The notes: generated by a model not told the origin, from the letters alone. A stretch of DNA of 64,000 nt from Candidatus Scatonaster coprocaballi (GCA_018064475.1 JAGHVD010000064.1:1-64000); one strand, 5' to 3'; shown: positions 19,648 through 32,965, numbered from the stretch's first letter. Made by a program: numbers and translations.

Positions 19648-19807
19648 TCTATATTGCGTTACAATGGGTAGGGGAATTCTGCCCATTTTGACGACGGATA
19701 TTTTCCCTCTTTCGAGCGGAACATGTCTGAGAACATATAGGATCGTGCGCGACAAACGTCTGCGTACACGCAAATGAGCCATTTGCGAAGTCGTGAGGTG
19801 ATGTGTA

Positions 19808-23581
<3,774 letters not shown>

Positions 23582-23604
23582 GTTGGGAAGGAGATAGCAA
23601 GTAT

Positions 23605-26600
23605 ATGTTTGAAATGAATCATTTCGAATCAATCGGTATTCGCCTGGCATCTCCGGAGACCATCAAGAGTTGGTCTCATGGTGAGGTAAAAAAGCCGGAA
23701 ACGATTAATTATCGTACGCTGAAGCCGGAACGTGACGGCCTTTTCTGCGAGCGTATCTTCGGACCACAGAAAGACTGGGAATGTCACTGCGGTAAGTATA
23801 AGAAGATCCGTTATAAGGGCATCATCTGCGATCGTTGCGGTGTTGAAGTTACACGTTCCAAGGTACGTCGTGAGCGTCTGGGTCACATTGAGTTGGCGGC
23901 TCCGGTATCTCATATCTGGTATTTCCGTGGAACACCGTCTCGTATGAGCCTTCTTCTGGATGTATCGCCGAAGCAGCTCGAGAGAGTGCTGTATTTCGGT
24001 GCTTATATCGTAGTAGATCCAGGTACGACAGGCTTGGCTAAGTGCGGCATCATTGACGAACTGGAATACCAGGAGAATGTGAAGAAGTATGGTAAGACTG
24101 CATTCAAGGCTATGATGGGTGCAGAAGCTGTCAAGATCCTTCTCCAGGAACTGGATATCGAAGGTCTGGCTGCTCAGCTCCACGAAGACTATCAGTCTGC
24201 AAGTGGTCAGAAGAAAGCTCGTATCATCAAGAGACTCGAGGTACTTGAGTCCTTCAAGAAGTCTGGCAACAAGCCGGAGTGGATGATCCTGGATGTACTG
24301 CCGGTACTTCCTCCGGAACTCCGTCCTATGGTACAGCTCGATGGCGGTCGTTTTGCCACATCTGACTTGAATGATCTGTATCGTCGTGTAATCAACAGAA
24401 ACAACCGTCTGTCCAAGCTCCTGCAGCTCGGTGCACCGGAAATCATTATCAGAAACGAGAAGAGAATGCTTCAGGAAGCGGTTGACGCCCTGATCGATAA
24501 CGGCCGCCGTGGTCGTCCGGTAACAGGTGCTTCCTCTCGTGCACTGAAGTCTCTGTCCGATATGCTCAAAGGTAAGCAGGGTCGTTTCCGTCAGAACCTC
24601 CTCGGTAAGCGTGTTGACTATTCCGGTCGTTCCGTTATCGTTGTAGGTCCGGAACTTCGTATGCACCAGTGCGGTCTCCCGAAGGAAATGGCACTGGAGC
24701 TCTTCAAGCCTTTCGTTATGAAGAGACTTGTTCTTGAGGGCCATGCACAGCACATCAAGACCGCAAAGCGTATGGTTGAGCGTGCTGCAGATGTTGTATG
24801 GGATATCCTCGAGGATGTTATCAAGGATCATCCGGTTATGTTGAACCGTGCACCTACGCTCCATAGACTTGGTATTCAGGCATTCGAGCCGGTACTGGTT
24901 GAAGGTCGTGCCATTAAGCTTCACCCACTCGTTTGTACCGCGTTCAACGCTGACTTCGATGGTGACCAGATGGCTGTACACGTTCCGCTCTCTGCAGAGG
25001 CTCAGGCTGAGGCAAGATTCCTCATGCTTTCTACCAACAACCTGTTGAAGCCTCAGGATGGTAACCCGGTTACCGTTCCGACACAGGATATGATCCTTGG
25101 TTGCTACTACCTGACTATTACAAAGCCGAATGAGAAGGGTGAAGGCATGGTCTTCTCTTCCATCGATGAGGCGATCATGGCTTATGGTGATCATCACCTC
25201 GAGCTCCATGCGCCAATCGGCATTCGTGTTACACGTGAGTTCAATGGTGCGCCGTTGACCAGAATCGTAAAGTCCACACTGGGTCGTTTCATCTTCAATG
25301 AGATCATCCCGCAGGATCTGGGCTATGTTGATCGTACGAAGGAAGGCAACGAGCTCGTTCTCGAGTGCGACTTCGTAGTTGGTAAGAAGCAGTTGGCTGA
25401 TGTGATCTCCCGTTCCATCCGTGTACACGGTATCGGTGATACGGCAAAACTTCTCGATAACATCAAGGCAATGGGTTATAAGTATTCTACCCGTGGTGGT
25501 ATCTCCATCGGTATCGAAGACATGATCGTGCCGGATGTTAAGGAGAAGATGGTTCACGAAGCAGAAGATAAGGTTGAGTACATTAACAAGATGTATAAGA
25601 GAGGTCTTCTCGATGAGGATGGTCGTTATACAGCAGTCGTTAAGATCTGGTCTTCGACTACAGATGCAATCACAAAGGCGTTGATCGATTCTCTTGGTGA
25701 GTACAACCCAATCAAGATGATGGCAGACTCCGGTGCCCGTGGTTCCTCTCAGCAGATCAAGCAGCTCGCTGGTATGCGTGGTAACATGGCGGATACATCC
25801 GGTAAGACAATCGAAATCCCGATCAAGTCTAACCTCCGTGAAGGCATGAACGTGTTGGAGTTCTTCATCTCTTCCCACGGTGCTCGTAAGGCGCTGTCCG
25901 ATACAGCTCTGAAGACCGCTGACTCTGGTTACCTCACACGTCGTCTCGTCGATGTTGCACAGGACGTTATCGTTACAGAAGAAGACTGCGGTACGGATGA
26001 TTTTACTTGGGTCAAGGAAATCGCTACGGTTGCAGGTACGAAGAAGGATGTTGTTAAGTCTATCAGTGATCGTCTCACCGGACGTTATGCTGCAGAAGAC
26101 ATCTACGATCTGAATGATAAGAACAACCTGATCGTTGCTAGAAATGATCTGATTACAGCTGATCTGGCAAAGAAGATTGAAGCTTGTGGTTATGAGAAGG
26201 TGAAGATTCGTTCCGTATTTGACTGCCGTGCTCGTCATGGCGTCTGCAGCAAGTGCTACGGTTTGAACTTGGCTTCCGGCCAGCCGACAATCGGTGGTGA
26301 AGCAGTTGGTATCATGGCTGCACAGTCCATCGGTGAGCCTGGTACACAGCTGACCATGCGTACGTTCCATACCGGTGGTATTGCTTCCGGCGACGATATT
26401 ACACAGGGTCTCCCTCGTGTTGAGGAGCTTTTCGAAGCTCGTAAGCCGAAGGGACAGGCTACGATCTCTGAAATCGATGGTATCGTATCCATCACAGAGG
26501 ATCAGAAGCACAAGAAGGTAATCGTTGTAACCCCTGCAACACCGGAAGGCGAAGCAATTACAGTGAACCCGAACCCGGATAGCGAGATCGAGATCGAAGA

Positions 26601-27237
26601 GAAGCGCTACGCAATTCCGTATTCCGCAACCCTCAAGGTAAAGGAAGGCGAGTTCGTAGAGGCTGGCGATTTGCTGACAGATGGTACAGTCAGCCCGCAG
26701 GAGATCATGAAGATCAAGGGCGTACGTGGCGTACAGAAGTACATCGTATCCGAAGTTATCAAGGTTTATAAGAGCGGTGGTGTTACCATCAACGATAAGC
26801 ATATCGAAGTTATCACACGTCAGATGATGCGTAAGATCAGAATTGATGATCCGGGTGATACAGATCTCATGACTGGTTCTACCGTCGACATGTTCGATTT
26901 CGAGGATGCTAATGTGAAGGCTGAAGCTGAGGGCAAGGAGCCGGCAAAGGGTAAGCGTATCCTGCTCGGTATCACCAAGGCTTCCCTCGCTACAGACTCC
27001 TTCCTGTCTGCTGCTTCCTTCCAGGAGACAACTCGTGTCCTGACCGATGCTGCAGTAAAGGGTAAGATCGACCCGCTCTACGGTCTCAAGGAGAACGTTA
27101 TCATCGGTAAGCTCATCCCGGCAGGTACCGGTATGGTCAAGTATAGAAACCTGACCGCTGTTCCGGCACTTCCTGAGAACAACGAGTTGCTCGGCAAGGA
27201 TCCGGTTGTGATCCCGAGCGTGATCGGTGAACAGTAA
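23605..27237 (+). CDS. rpoC: RNA polymerase beta-prime subunit
   Basis: 1210 residues. The start [14 protein letters not shown] is chosen because it matches the family N terminus and lies behind AAGGAG; an in-frame start 27 bp upstream is less likely. The N-terminal zinc ribbon is CHCGKYK...CDRCG. The catalytic magnesium loop is [14 protein letters not shown]. The second zinc site is formed by CGTDD and [13 protein letters not shown], and the trigger-loop region has [21 protein letters not shown]. Expressed with rpoB from the promoter at 19619. Confidence 0.98.
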   Translation: MFEMNHFESIGIRLASPETIKSWSHGEVKKPETINYRTLKPERDGLFCERIFGPQKDWECHCGKYKKIRYKGIICDRCGVEVTRSKVRRERLGHIELAAPVSHIWYFRGTPSRMSLLLDVSPKQLERVLYFGAYIVVDPGTTGLAKCGIIDELEYQENVKKYGKTAFKAMMGAEAVKILLQELDIEGLAAQLHEDYQSASGQKKARIIKRLEVLESFKKSGNKPEWMILDVLPVLPPELRPMVQLDGGRFATSDLNDLYRRVINRNNRLSKLLQLGAPEIIIRNEKRMLQEAVDALIDNGRRGRPVTGASSRALKSLSDMLKGKQGRFRQNLLGKRVDYSGRSVIVVGPELRMHQCGLPKEMALELFKPFVMKRLVLEGHAQHIKTAKRMVERAADVVWDILEDVIKDHPVMLNRAPTLHRLGIQAFEPVLVEGRAIKLHPLVCTAFNADFDGDQMAVHVPLSAEAQAEARFLMLSTNNLLKPQDGNPVTVPTQDMILGCYYLTITKPNEKGEGMVFSSIDEAIMAYGDHHLELHAPIGIRVTREFNGAPLTRIVKSTLGRFIFNEIIPQDLGYVDRTKEGNELVLECDFVVGKKQLADVISRSIRVHGIGDTAKLLDNIKAMGYKYSTRGGISIGIEDMIVPDVKEKMVHEAEDKVEYINKMYKRGLLDEDGRYTAVVKIWSSTTDAITKALIDSLGEYNPIKMMADSGARGSSQQIKQLAGMRGNMADTSGKTIEIPIKSNLREGMNVLEFFISSHGARKALSDTALKTADSGYLTRRLVDVAQDVIVTEEDCGTDDFTWVKEIATVAGTKKDVVKSISDRLTGRYAAEDIYDLNDKNNLIVARNDLITADLAKKIEACGYEKVKIRSVFDCRARHGVCSKCYGLNLASGQPTIGGEAVGIMAAQSIGEPGTQLTMRTFHTGGIASGDDITQGLPRVEELFEARKPKGQATISEIDGIVSITEDQKHKKVIVVTPATPEGEAITVNPNPDSEIEIEEKRYAIPYSATLKVKEGEFVEAGDLLTDGTVSPQEIMKIKGVRGVQKYIVSEVIKVYKSGGVTINDKHIEVITRQMMRKIRIDDPGDTDLMTGSTVDMFDFEDANVKAEAEGKEPAKGKRILLGITKASLATDSFLSAASFQETTRVLTDAAVKGKIDPLYGLKENVIIGKLIPAGTGMVKYRNLTAVPALPENNELLGKDPVVIPSVIGEQ

Positions 27238-27286
27238 TCGTCGCATCGCTTGAGTTCCAAGCGACCGAAATGACAATGATTTCAGA

Positions 27287-27318
27287 AGACTGCCTCGCAC
27301 ATGCGGGGCAGTCTTTTT
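27287..27318 (+). terminator. Terminator of rpoBC
   Basis: AGACTGCCTCGC and GCGGGGCAGTCT form a 12-bp stem with a 4-nt loop, then TTTTTAC. Confidence 0.92.
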
Positions 27319-27406
27319 ACTATATAGAAAGGGAAAAACCATGGAAAATCGGACGCTGAATCGACAGGCGACACAAGAATGTAAAATAAGAGAAATGTCA
27401 CTTTTT

Positions 27407-27435
27407 TTGACTTTGATATAGGGGGCAAGTAAAAT
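27407..27435 (+). promoter_or_regulatory. Promoter of the SH3b-NlpC/P60 gene
   Basis: TTGACT, 17-bp spacer, TAAAAT, 28 bp before the start codon at 27464. Confidence 0.65.
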
Positions 27436-27463
27436 AGATGATGAAGAATAATGGAGGTGGAAT

Positions 27464-28867
27464 ATGCGTCAGCGTCGAAAAGATCGTACGAACAGACTGG
27501 CAATCGTTTCGATTGTGATCTGTCTAATGATTACTTTTCCGGTCATGTTGATTCCGGTGGGACTTCGTGAGAGTACACCAGCCGGAGTTGTAGTTGCGCG
27601 CGCCTACGCAGATACCTATCCATATGATGATCAGGAAGAAGTCCTTCTTGAAGACTGGGCAATCAGTGCTGCGACCACGACAACAGAGACGACGGTCGAG
27701 CCGGATGTGACGGGCGATCCAGACGCTCCACAAGTGACGATCGATCCGGACAACCCGGAAGGACTGGAGGAACCGCCTCTGGATCCGAATGCCGGGAGCA
27801 ATCAGGATGATGGCTTGATGCATATCGGTGAAGGTCAGCTGATCGCGGCGACCTATTTTGACGATGCCAGCCGTAACGAAGCGAAGTATAAGAACATCAT
27901 GACCGCGCAGATCGTGCAGACCTACGACTCTTCTGACCTGCCGATCGAGATGTTGGACACCACTGCTTTTGTCCCGACAAACGAGGACTACTATATTAAG
28001 ACCACGAATACGATCTTGAAGAAGACACCGAATATGGATTCTGAGACAGTGGCGGAGATCGACCGTTCTACACGTGTCACGCAGATCTCACAAGGTGATA
28101 CATGGTCACGCATTGTGACAAAAGAGGGCGTAGAAGGATATGTTCTGACCGCTTCGCTCTCCTATAACATGGTTTTTAATGAGATCGACCGTACAGTATG
28201 GGTCGATGCGGATGGACTGAAACTTCGTGCCCAGGCGAGTACGGAGTCTGATGTCATTAAGGAAATGTCCCGTTACACAAGACTCCATTGTTCGGGTGTA
28301 GCCAATAATCAGTGGTATCACGTTACATTGGATGATGGTACGGAAGGTTATGTATATGTTTCCTATACAACGACCAAAGCTCCGCCGACACCTACGCCGA
28401 AGCCAACGCCGAAACCGAGCAATTCCGGTAGCGGAAAGAAGAGTGGCAGTAAGAAGAGTAGTGGCGGAGGAAATGGTAATCCGCCGCCGAAGATTACCGG
28501 TGTAAACGGTGAGAGTATCATCAACATTGCGAAGTCCATGCTGGGTGTAGATTACGTATGGTGTGGAGAGAGTTCCGGTGGTGTGGACTGTTCGGGTCTG
28601 GTCGTATATTGTTACCGACAGGTTGGCGTCTCGGTTCCGCACCAGTCTAACTCCATCCGATATGTCGGTATGGGTGTCAGCCGTTCGGATATTGCCGTGG
28701 GCGATGTTATTGTATATGACTTAAAAGGCGGCGACGGTGTGGCCGATCACGTAGCCATCTATGCCGGCGGCGGACAGGTCATTCACGCGTCCTCCAGCCG
28801 AGATGCAGTCGTCTGGGGAAGTTTGGACATGGGTACGATTTTGACGATTCGTCGATTCATCGGTTAA
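27464..28867 (+). CDS. Secreted SH3b-NlpC/P60 peptidoglycan endopeptidase
   Basis: A 467-residue exported cell-wall hydrolase. An N-terminal signal/anchor helix (about 10-45) is followed by an acidic, Thr/Pro-rich stretch. Two bacterial SH3 domains (about 170-225 and 238-305) come next, then a PTPTPKPTPKP linker and a Gly/Ser/Lys spacer. The C-terminal NlpC/P60 domain (about 350-467) has the catalytic Cys in GVDCSGLV (Cys 376), His in VADHVAIYAGG and a third polar residue in VIHASS. The family cleaves D-Glu-meso-DAP or related stem-peptide bonds, in cell separation or turnover. The start follows ATGGAGGTGGAAT. Confidence 0.93.
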   Translation: MRQRRKDRTNRLAIVSIVICLMITFPVMLIPVGLRESTPAGVVVARAYADTYPYDDQEEVLLEDWAISAATTTTETTVEPDVTGDPDAPQVTIDPDNPEGLEEPPLDPNAGSNQDDGLMHIGEGQLIAATYFDDASRNEAKYKNIMTAQIVQTYDSSDLPIEMLDTTAFVPTNEDYYIKTTNTILKKTPNMDSETVAEIDRSTRVTQISQGDTWSRIVTKEGVEGYVLTASLSYNMVFNEIDRTVWVDADGLKLRAQASTESDVIKEMSRYTRLHCSGVANNQWYHVTLDDGTEGYVYVSYTTTKAPPTPTPKPTPKPSNSGSGKKSGSKKSSGGGNGNPPPKITGVNGESIINIAKSMLGVDYVWCGESSGGVDCSGLVVYCYRQVGVSVPHQSNSIRYVGMGVSRSDIAVGDVIVYDLKGGDGVADHVAIYAGGGQVIHASSSRDAVVWGSLDMGTILTIRRFIG

Positions 28868-28894
28868 TGTAGAATTGTTTACTAAATGTATAAA

Positions 28895-28921
28895 TTTACT
28901 TCTTCAGGGTGGTGCTATACT
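28895..28921 (+). promoter_or_regulatory. Probable extended -10 promoter of the GlsB-like gene
   Basis: TGCTATACT (extended -10) with a weak TTTACT 15 bp upstream, 34 bp before the ATG. Confidence 0.5.
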
Positions 28922-28954
28922 TAAAATATCATCAAACGTGAGGAGGAGATTATT

Positions 28955-29206
28955 ATGGATTTTATCATTGGCTTACTGATTGATATCGTTGTGGGTGGTG
29001 CTGCTGGTTTTGTAGCAAGTAAGCTCATGAAGAAGAGCAATGGTATCATCATGGACATTATCCTTGGTATTGTCGGTGGTATCGTAGCGGGTGTCATCTT
29101 CGGTATTCTTGGACTTGGCGCAACAGGTTTCATCGGTGGATTCATCGTATCTGTAATCGGTGCAGTTGCATTGATCTTCGTATACGACAAGTTCATCAAG
29201 AAGTAA
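28955..29206 (+). CDS. GlsB/YeaQ/YmgE-family small membrane protein
   Basis: An 83-residue, Gly-rich protein with three hydrophobic helices, of the family named transglycosylase-associated protein. The pattern is MDFIIGLLIDIVVGGAAGF followed by a short basic loop (SKLMKKS) and two more helices (GIVGGIVAGVIFGILG, IGGFIVSVIGAVALIFV). Members are often induced by envelope or general stress and next to Asp23-type proteins, none of which is present here. The start follows GTGAGGAGGAGATT. The exact role is unknown. Confidence 0.9.
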   Translation: MDFIIGLLIDIVVGGAAGFVASKLMKKSNGIIMDIILGIVGGIVAGVIFGILGLGATGFIGGFIVSVIGAVALIFVYDKFIKK

Positions 29207-29250
29207 GATACGATTTCAGTTAGTAAATCGCTTTGCTAAGACAAGTACAG

Positions 29251-29291
29251 AAGCTCCCTTCGACGGCATGACGTCGAGGGGAGCTTTTTCT
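29251..29291 (+). terminator. Terminator of the GlsB-like gene (copy A of a repeated terminator)
   Basis: AAGCTCCCTTCGACG and CGTCGAGGGGAGCTT form a 15-bp stem with one mismatch around a 6-nt loop, followed by TTTC. Positions 29254-29299 are identical to 32660-32705. Confidence 0.9.
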
Positions 29292-29299
29292 GTATTAGA
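29254..29299 (+). repeat. 46-bp direct repeat, copy A (left edge of the AT-rich island)
   Basis: It is identical, base for base, to 32660-32705. The repeat covers the terminator hairpin, its T tract and about 10 bp beyond. The two copies are 3406 bp apart and flank exactly the two-gene AT-rich insertion. Confidence 0.92.
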
Positions 29300-29478
29300 G
29301 ATGTGAACCTGTTGAGTACGCGAAGTGGGCGAAACAAAAGACTTCGCAGAGACGTTCTTGTGAAAGACACCCCTGATAACTGCAAGGCTAATGTGATATT
29401 CTCAGAATGACAACAATGAACGCATTGATAGTATAGAAATGTATGAATGCTAAATTTTCACGACTGCATTAAAAAATG

Positions 29479-29509
29479 TTGACAATATATATATATATAT
29501 ATATATAAT
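29479..29509 (+). promoter_or_regulatory. Promoter with an (AT)11 spacer, candidate phase-variable switch
   Basis: TTGACA at 29479-29484 and TATAAT at 29504-29509 are separated by 19 bp made only of alternating AT, part of an (AT)11 tract at 29485-29506. Loss of one unit would give the ideal 17-bp spacing. It is 49 bp upstream of the start of the secreted papain-like gene. The 29300-29478 stretch holds no recognisable gene. Confidence 0.75.
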
Positions 29510-29557
29510 ACCACTTGCGGAAAATGCGGTAATACTGCACAATCAAGGAGGTATTAG

Positions 29558-30352
29558 ATGAAGAAAATAGTTGCCAAACTTATGTTAACAGTTATGATTG
29601 TTTCTGCTATGGTAGGGCTGATGGGAAGACAAATTGTTATGACTGATTCACATGTTCAGGCGTCGGCTCCGACTGCAGCGGAACGTGACCGAGCGGTACA
29701 AGAATTAAATAGAATGGCTGACATCAAGTGGAAAACGTCTAGTACTTTGTACATTTACAATCATACATATACTACGTCAACAACATATACAGGCATGCCT
29801 TATACACAGACGTATAACAATACATATGATGAATTTGTCAGAAGTGGAGCATACAACGGGAAGCAATTAACATACAAGGGCAATGCAAAAATGGGAAATG
29901 ACTGTTCTACGGTGCCTGCATTAGCTTGGAAGTTTAAATACTCTTCGATTCAATATGCAGATATTTGGACAGGTGATTACCTCACTTGTGCTCAAAATGG
30001 GACAAACTCGAGTTATCATTTAGCAACCGTGGGCGGTTATAAAATGGGATCGAAAGACACGAAGCAATTTGCAACGGGCAAAGGTTTGGATAGTATGTCT
30101 AAATACTATAAGGAACTGAAAAAAGGAGATTGTTGTTTCTATCGATGGTATGATGACACAAGTGCTGATGAAAAGGATTGGAAATGGAGAGGACATGTTG
30201 TTGTGGTAGTAGGCACATATGCAGACGGGGTATACATTACGGATCAAATTGGCTGGAGTTCTGGCGATTCTTTTTCAACATGGAGACATATCTACAAGTT
30301 ATCGTACAGTGCTTTGTATAAAAAATACTATGTGCCAGTGAAATTTGTTTAA
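29558..30352 (+). CDS. Secreted papain-fold (NlpC/P60-like) protein
   Basis: A 264-residue exported protein. A signal peptide (about 1-36, ending VQASA) is followed by a domain that resembles NlpC/P60 or amidase-type papain folds. It has TTYTGMPYTQTYNNTYDEF, then GNDCSTVPALAW with the likely nucleophile Cys 116 at a helix start, KKGDCCFYRW (the conserved GD turn before the core sheet), GHVVVVVGTY with His 213, and ITDQIG with Asp 229. Base composition is visibly more AT rich than the neighbours. The ribosome site AAGGAGG is strong. The next gene begins 14 bp downstream. The substrate is unknown: cell-wall peptide or a secreted protein are both possible. Confidence 0.75.
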   Translation: MKKIVAKLMLTVMIVSAMVGLMGRQIVMTDSHVQASAPTAAERDRAVQELNRMADIKWKTSSTLYIYNHTYTTSTTYTGMPYTQTYNNTYDEFVRSGAYNGKQLTYKGNAKMGNDCSTVPALAWKFKYSSIQYADIWTGDYLTCAQNGTNSSYHLATVGGYKMGSKDTKQFATGKGLDSMSKYYKELKKGDCCFYRWYDDTSADEKDWKWRGHVVVVVGTYADGVYITDQIGWSSGDSFSTWRHIYKLSYSALYKKYYVPVKFV

Positions 30353-30366
30353 AAGAGGTGGAGCAA

Positions 30367-32628
30367 ATGAGCAAGGTGAACAGGGGTGTTTCAAGTCTTT
30401 TGAGTATAGTAACTGTGCTTACTATGATGACAGCATGCTGTTCGTCCTCAGTAACGAATACTGTCGCTTCTTCACATAATAATGAAGAAGCGACAGTATT
30501 TTCTCATAGTATTGGAGAAACCCCATACTTTGGGTGTACAGTTTTTGACACAGTGACTGAAACAAGTCTGTCCGGTCACCAAGTGTGTTGTGGCGTAGCA
30601 ACAGACACTGAAGTATGGATACTTACTCTCGATTGGGACAATCTGAAAAATTATTCGAATTATTCGATGGAAAAGTTTAGTTTTCAAGGAGAACTATTGG
30701 AGAGTTATCCTGTACCGTGTTCATTGAATGGAACGATTGATTCTTCTGTGTTCATACAGGACGATTCATTAGTGATTACGGCTAAGGATTTTTTGTCGTT
30801 GACAGTTTACAAATTTGATATGACTACTCACGATGTTTCTGTTATGCTCAATATTCCTTCAAGTGATGGAGCGCAATTCTGCGATGTTTTTGCTCTGAAA
30901 GATAATGCTATATATGTATCTACTTGGGAAGATGAGGGATATTCGTTCCGTGGGTACAATCTTTCTGATGGAAGTCTGAAAGTGAAACCAGAAGGAGTAG
31001 TTTCAACGGAGGGTGGTTTCTTCTGGTGTGACAATCGGATGTATGCTTTAGGTATTGAGACGGGCAGATTCGAGTATGAACTTCTTTACTTAAACGAGGA
31101 TAACAAGTATGAACAGTGTGGTTTGATTCAACTTCCTGCCTATGCATCAAAAATGCGAAATATAGATAGCCAGCAATATATGAACTCTAGCGAAGGTCTT
31201 TGGAGACTTGATTCGGTTACTGGCACTTGGCAGGAGATGGTACACTGGGACAACACGGATTTGCACCTTGTATTTCCAGATGGATATTCAGTATCTAAAG
31301 ATGGGACTTCTTTGGTAGTTTGGGAGAAAGATACACAATATGCAGGATTTTTATACCCTGATAGTAATCCTTCCGAAGGGAAGACGACGTTCACAGTAGT
31401 TGGGAATTGGATTACTCAAAATGAGAAGTATCAGTGGGCAGTTTCAAAGTTTAATAAGACAAATGAGAAGTATGCGGTTAAATTGCTTGATTATGAAGAT
31501 ATCCTAGATCCCAATGAATACCTAGATTCAGAGGGAAATGTAGATTACGATGCATATTGGAAAGCATTCAATGATTACATCTGGAAAGAATCAGTTAATG
31601 GAGAGGGTCCAGATCTTTTTATCAAAGACAACACATGGAAGTATTTCGAGTATGGCGGGCTCTTTGTAGATTTAAAAACGAAGTATGATGGAATGGGAGA
31701 AGAATGGAAAAGTCAGTACTTCACCAATGTGATTGAGACCATGATGAATCAGGAACATCTATATGCGATCCCCATTGAATATAATTTGAACGTTGCTGAA
31801 TTAATGACAGAGTGTGATATAAGTATGGATGCGACATTTGTTGAATGGGAGGCGTACATGAATAGACAAGCCGAGGGACGTGTGCTATTCAATGATGTGG
31901 GCATAGACTTACTAAATGATGTTTTGAAATACGACATGAGTTCCTTTGTTGATGGTTCAACAGGAAAGACTTCTTTTGATTCTCAGGAGTTTCGGTCACT
32001 GCTTCATTTAGCTAAGGATTATTGCGTTACGCAGCAAGAGTATGATAATTGCATCTACAGAGACAGTGTGCTGAACAGAACTTATTATAATCCAGAAGAA
32101 GTTCATTTAGCAGTTTCGACTCAAAGGGCTGATAAAAGGTATGGATGCCTATCGGCTACGGGTCCTTCTTTGGTGCTTTGTCCTCAATTGGCCTATGTAT
32201 CTTCTAGTTGCGATGATGTAGACGGAGCGTGGGAATTCATATGCTTCCTTCTTTCTGAAGAGATACAAGAGTATGATCTGAAAAATGCGAAGTCTTATCT
32301 TGGAGATTATCCAGTTCGTAGGGATGCACTAGAGTATATGCTTGATTTCCTGAAACATCCGGAAGAACACGAGAATTTCTGGCGTGAGCGTAATGCGGAA
32401 GATCCGGATTGGAAAATAGACGATGAAGTGCCGCTGACAGATGAGGAAAGCCGAAAGTTTGTTGAATTGGTTGAATCATTACACCTCGTTGAATACCCCG
32501 ATACTGAAATTATTGACATCATTATGGAAGAAACGGGACCTTACTTTGCTGGACAGAAAAGTGAAGAAGAGGTCATTTCAATCATAACTAATCGAGTACG
32601 GATAATCCTGGAGGAACGAGAAACGTAA
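30367..32628 (+). CDS. Large lipoprotein with solute-binding-type C-terminal half
   Basis: A 753-residue lipoprotein (lipobox around Cys 24, LTMMTAC). The N-terminal half (about 45-335) is rich in short beta strands with repeated Trp/Tyr/Gly turns and could be a beta-propeller. The C-terminal half (about 340-740) looks like an ABC-type extracellular solute-binding protein: WAVSKFNKTNEKYAVKLLDY, GPDLFIKDNTWKYFEYGG, LYAIPIEYNLNVAEL and WEFICFLLSEEIQEY. No permease or ATPase genes follow, so it may act as a binding or sensing protein rather than a transporter part. Start: ATG at 30367 behind GAGGTGG, preferred over an in-frame GTG at 30358. It pairs with the papain-like gene upstream in one AT-rich transcript. 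Confidence 0.72.
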   Translation: MSKVNRGVSSLLSIVTVLTMMTACCSSSVTNTVASSHNNEEATVFSHSIGETPYFGCTVFDTVTETSLSGHQVCCGVATDTEVWILTLDWDNLKNYSNYSMEKFSFQGELLESYPVPCSLNGTIDSSVFIQDDSLVITAKDFLSLTVYKFDMTTHDVSVMLNIPSSDGAQFCDVFALKDNAIYVSTWEDEGYSFRGYNLSDGSLKVKPEGVVSTEGGFFWCDNRMYALGIETGRFEYELLYLNEDNKYEQCGLIQLPAYASKMRNIDSQQYMNSSEGLWRLDSVTGTWQEMVHWDNTDLHLVFPDGYSVSKDGTSLVVWEKDTQYAGFLYPDSNPSEGKTTFTVVGNWITQNEKYQWAVSKFNKTNEKYAVKLLDYEDILDPNEYLDSEGNVDYDAYWKAFNDYIWKESVNGEGPDLFIKDNTWKYFEYGGLFVDLKTKYDGMGEEWKSQYFTNVIETMMNQEHLYAIPIEYNLNVAELMTECDISMDATFVEWEAYMNRQAEGRVLFNDVGIDLLNDVLKYDMSSFVDGSTGKTSFDSQEFRSLLHLAKDYCVTQQEYDNCIYRDSVLNRTYYNPEEVHLAVSTQRADKRYGCLSATGPSLVLCPQLAYVSSSCDDVDGAWEFICFLLSEEIQEYDLKNAKSYLGDYPVRRDALEYMLDFLKHPEEHENFWRERNAEDPDWKIDDEVPLTDEESRKFVELVESLHLVEYPDTEIIDIIMEETGPYFAGQKSEEEVISIITNRVRIILEERET

Positions 32629-32659
32629 GTAACACAACAACACAGTAAACAGTTCAAAT

Positions 32660-32705
32660 CTCCCTTCGACGGCATGACGTCGAGGGGAGCTTTTTCTGTA
32701 TTAGA
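32660..32705 (+). repeat. 46-bp direct repeat, copy B; also terminator of the two-gene island
   Basis: It is identical to 29254-29299. The stem CTCCCTTCGACG / CGTCGAGGGGAG followed by CTTTTTC should terminate the lipoprotein transcript. It forms the right boundary of the AT-rich island. Confidence 0.9.
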
Positions 32706-32814
32706 AAAGTGCGACGAATTGAATATATCCAATCTGTTTTTTCAAAAATGTGTAGCACTTCTTTCATTTGGTTCGTATAAATAGATGAAAACAAACTGAA
32801 AGGAAGAAAGAATT

Positions 32815-32886
32815 ATGTGTGTAGGTACTGCAATTGTTCTAGGTCTTATCGCTTTAGGTGATATTGCTTGTATTCTTATTTTTTAA
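32815..32886 (+). CDS. 23-residue hydrophobic peptide
   Basis: ATG at 32815 to TAA at 32886 encodes 23 residues beginning MCVGTAIVLG and ending in ACILIF: one helix long enough to span a membrane, with a single Asp and two Cys. AAAGGAAGAAAGAATT provides a good ribosome site, and a strong terminator follows 35 bp later. An AT-rich stretch with TATAAA at 32776 could be its -10. The tight fit of ribosome site, frame and terminator argues for a real small gene. Its role is unknown: membrane regulator, toxin-like peptide or signal are possible. Confidence 0.55.
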   Translation: MCVGTAIVLGLIALGDIACILIF

Positions 32887-32920
32887 ATCTGGAATCGATG
32901 GCTATGAATCGATGACTAGG

Positions 32921-32965
32921 GAAGTGCGCTGATTCGTATGGGAAGCAGCGCGCTTCTGTTTTTTT
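32921..32965 (+). terminator. Terminator of the 23-codon gene
   Basis: GAAGTGCGCTG and CAGCGCGCTTC form an 11-bp stem with a 14-nt loop, then TGTTTTTTTC. Confidence 0.88.

Noticed and set aside
23629-27342. A 1237-codon open frame antisense to rpoC, and an 890-codon one antisense to rpoB (20399-23071)
   Set aside because: These frames stay open because the genes avoid TTA, CTA and TCA codons in one register. Their products are Cys/Leu/Arg-rich with no family resemblance and no ribosome site.
29207-32700. A prophage or IS element
   Set aside because: No transposase, integrase or inverted repeat ends are present; only the 46-bp direct terminator repeats mark the edges.
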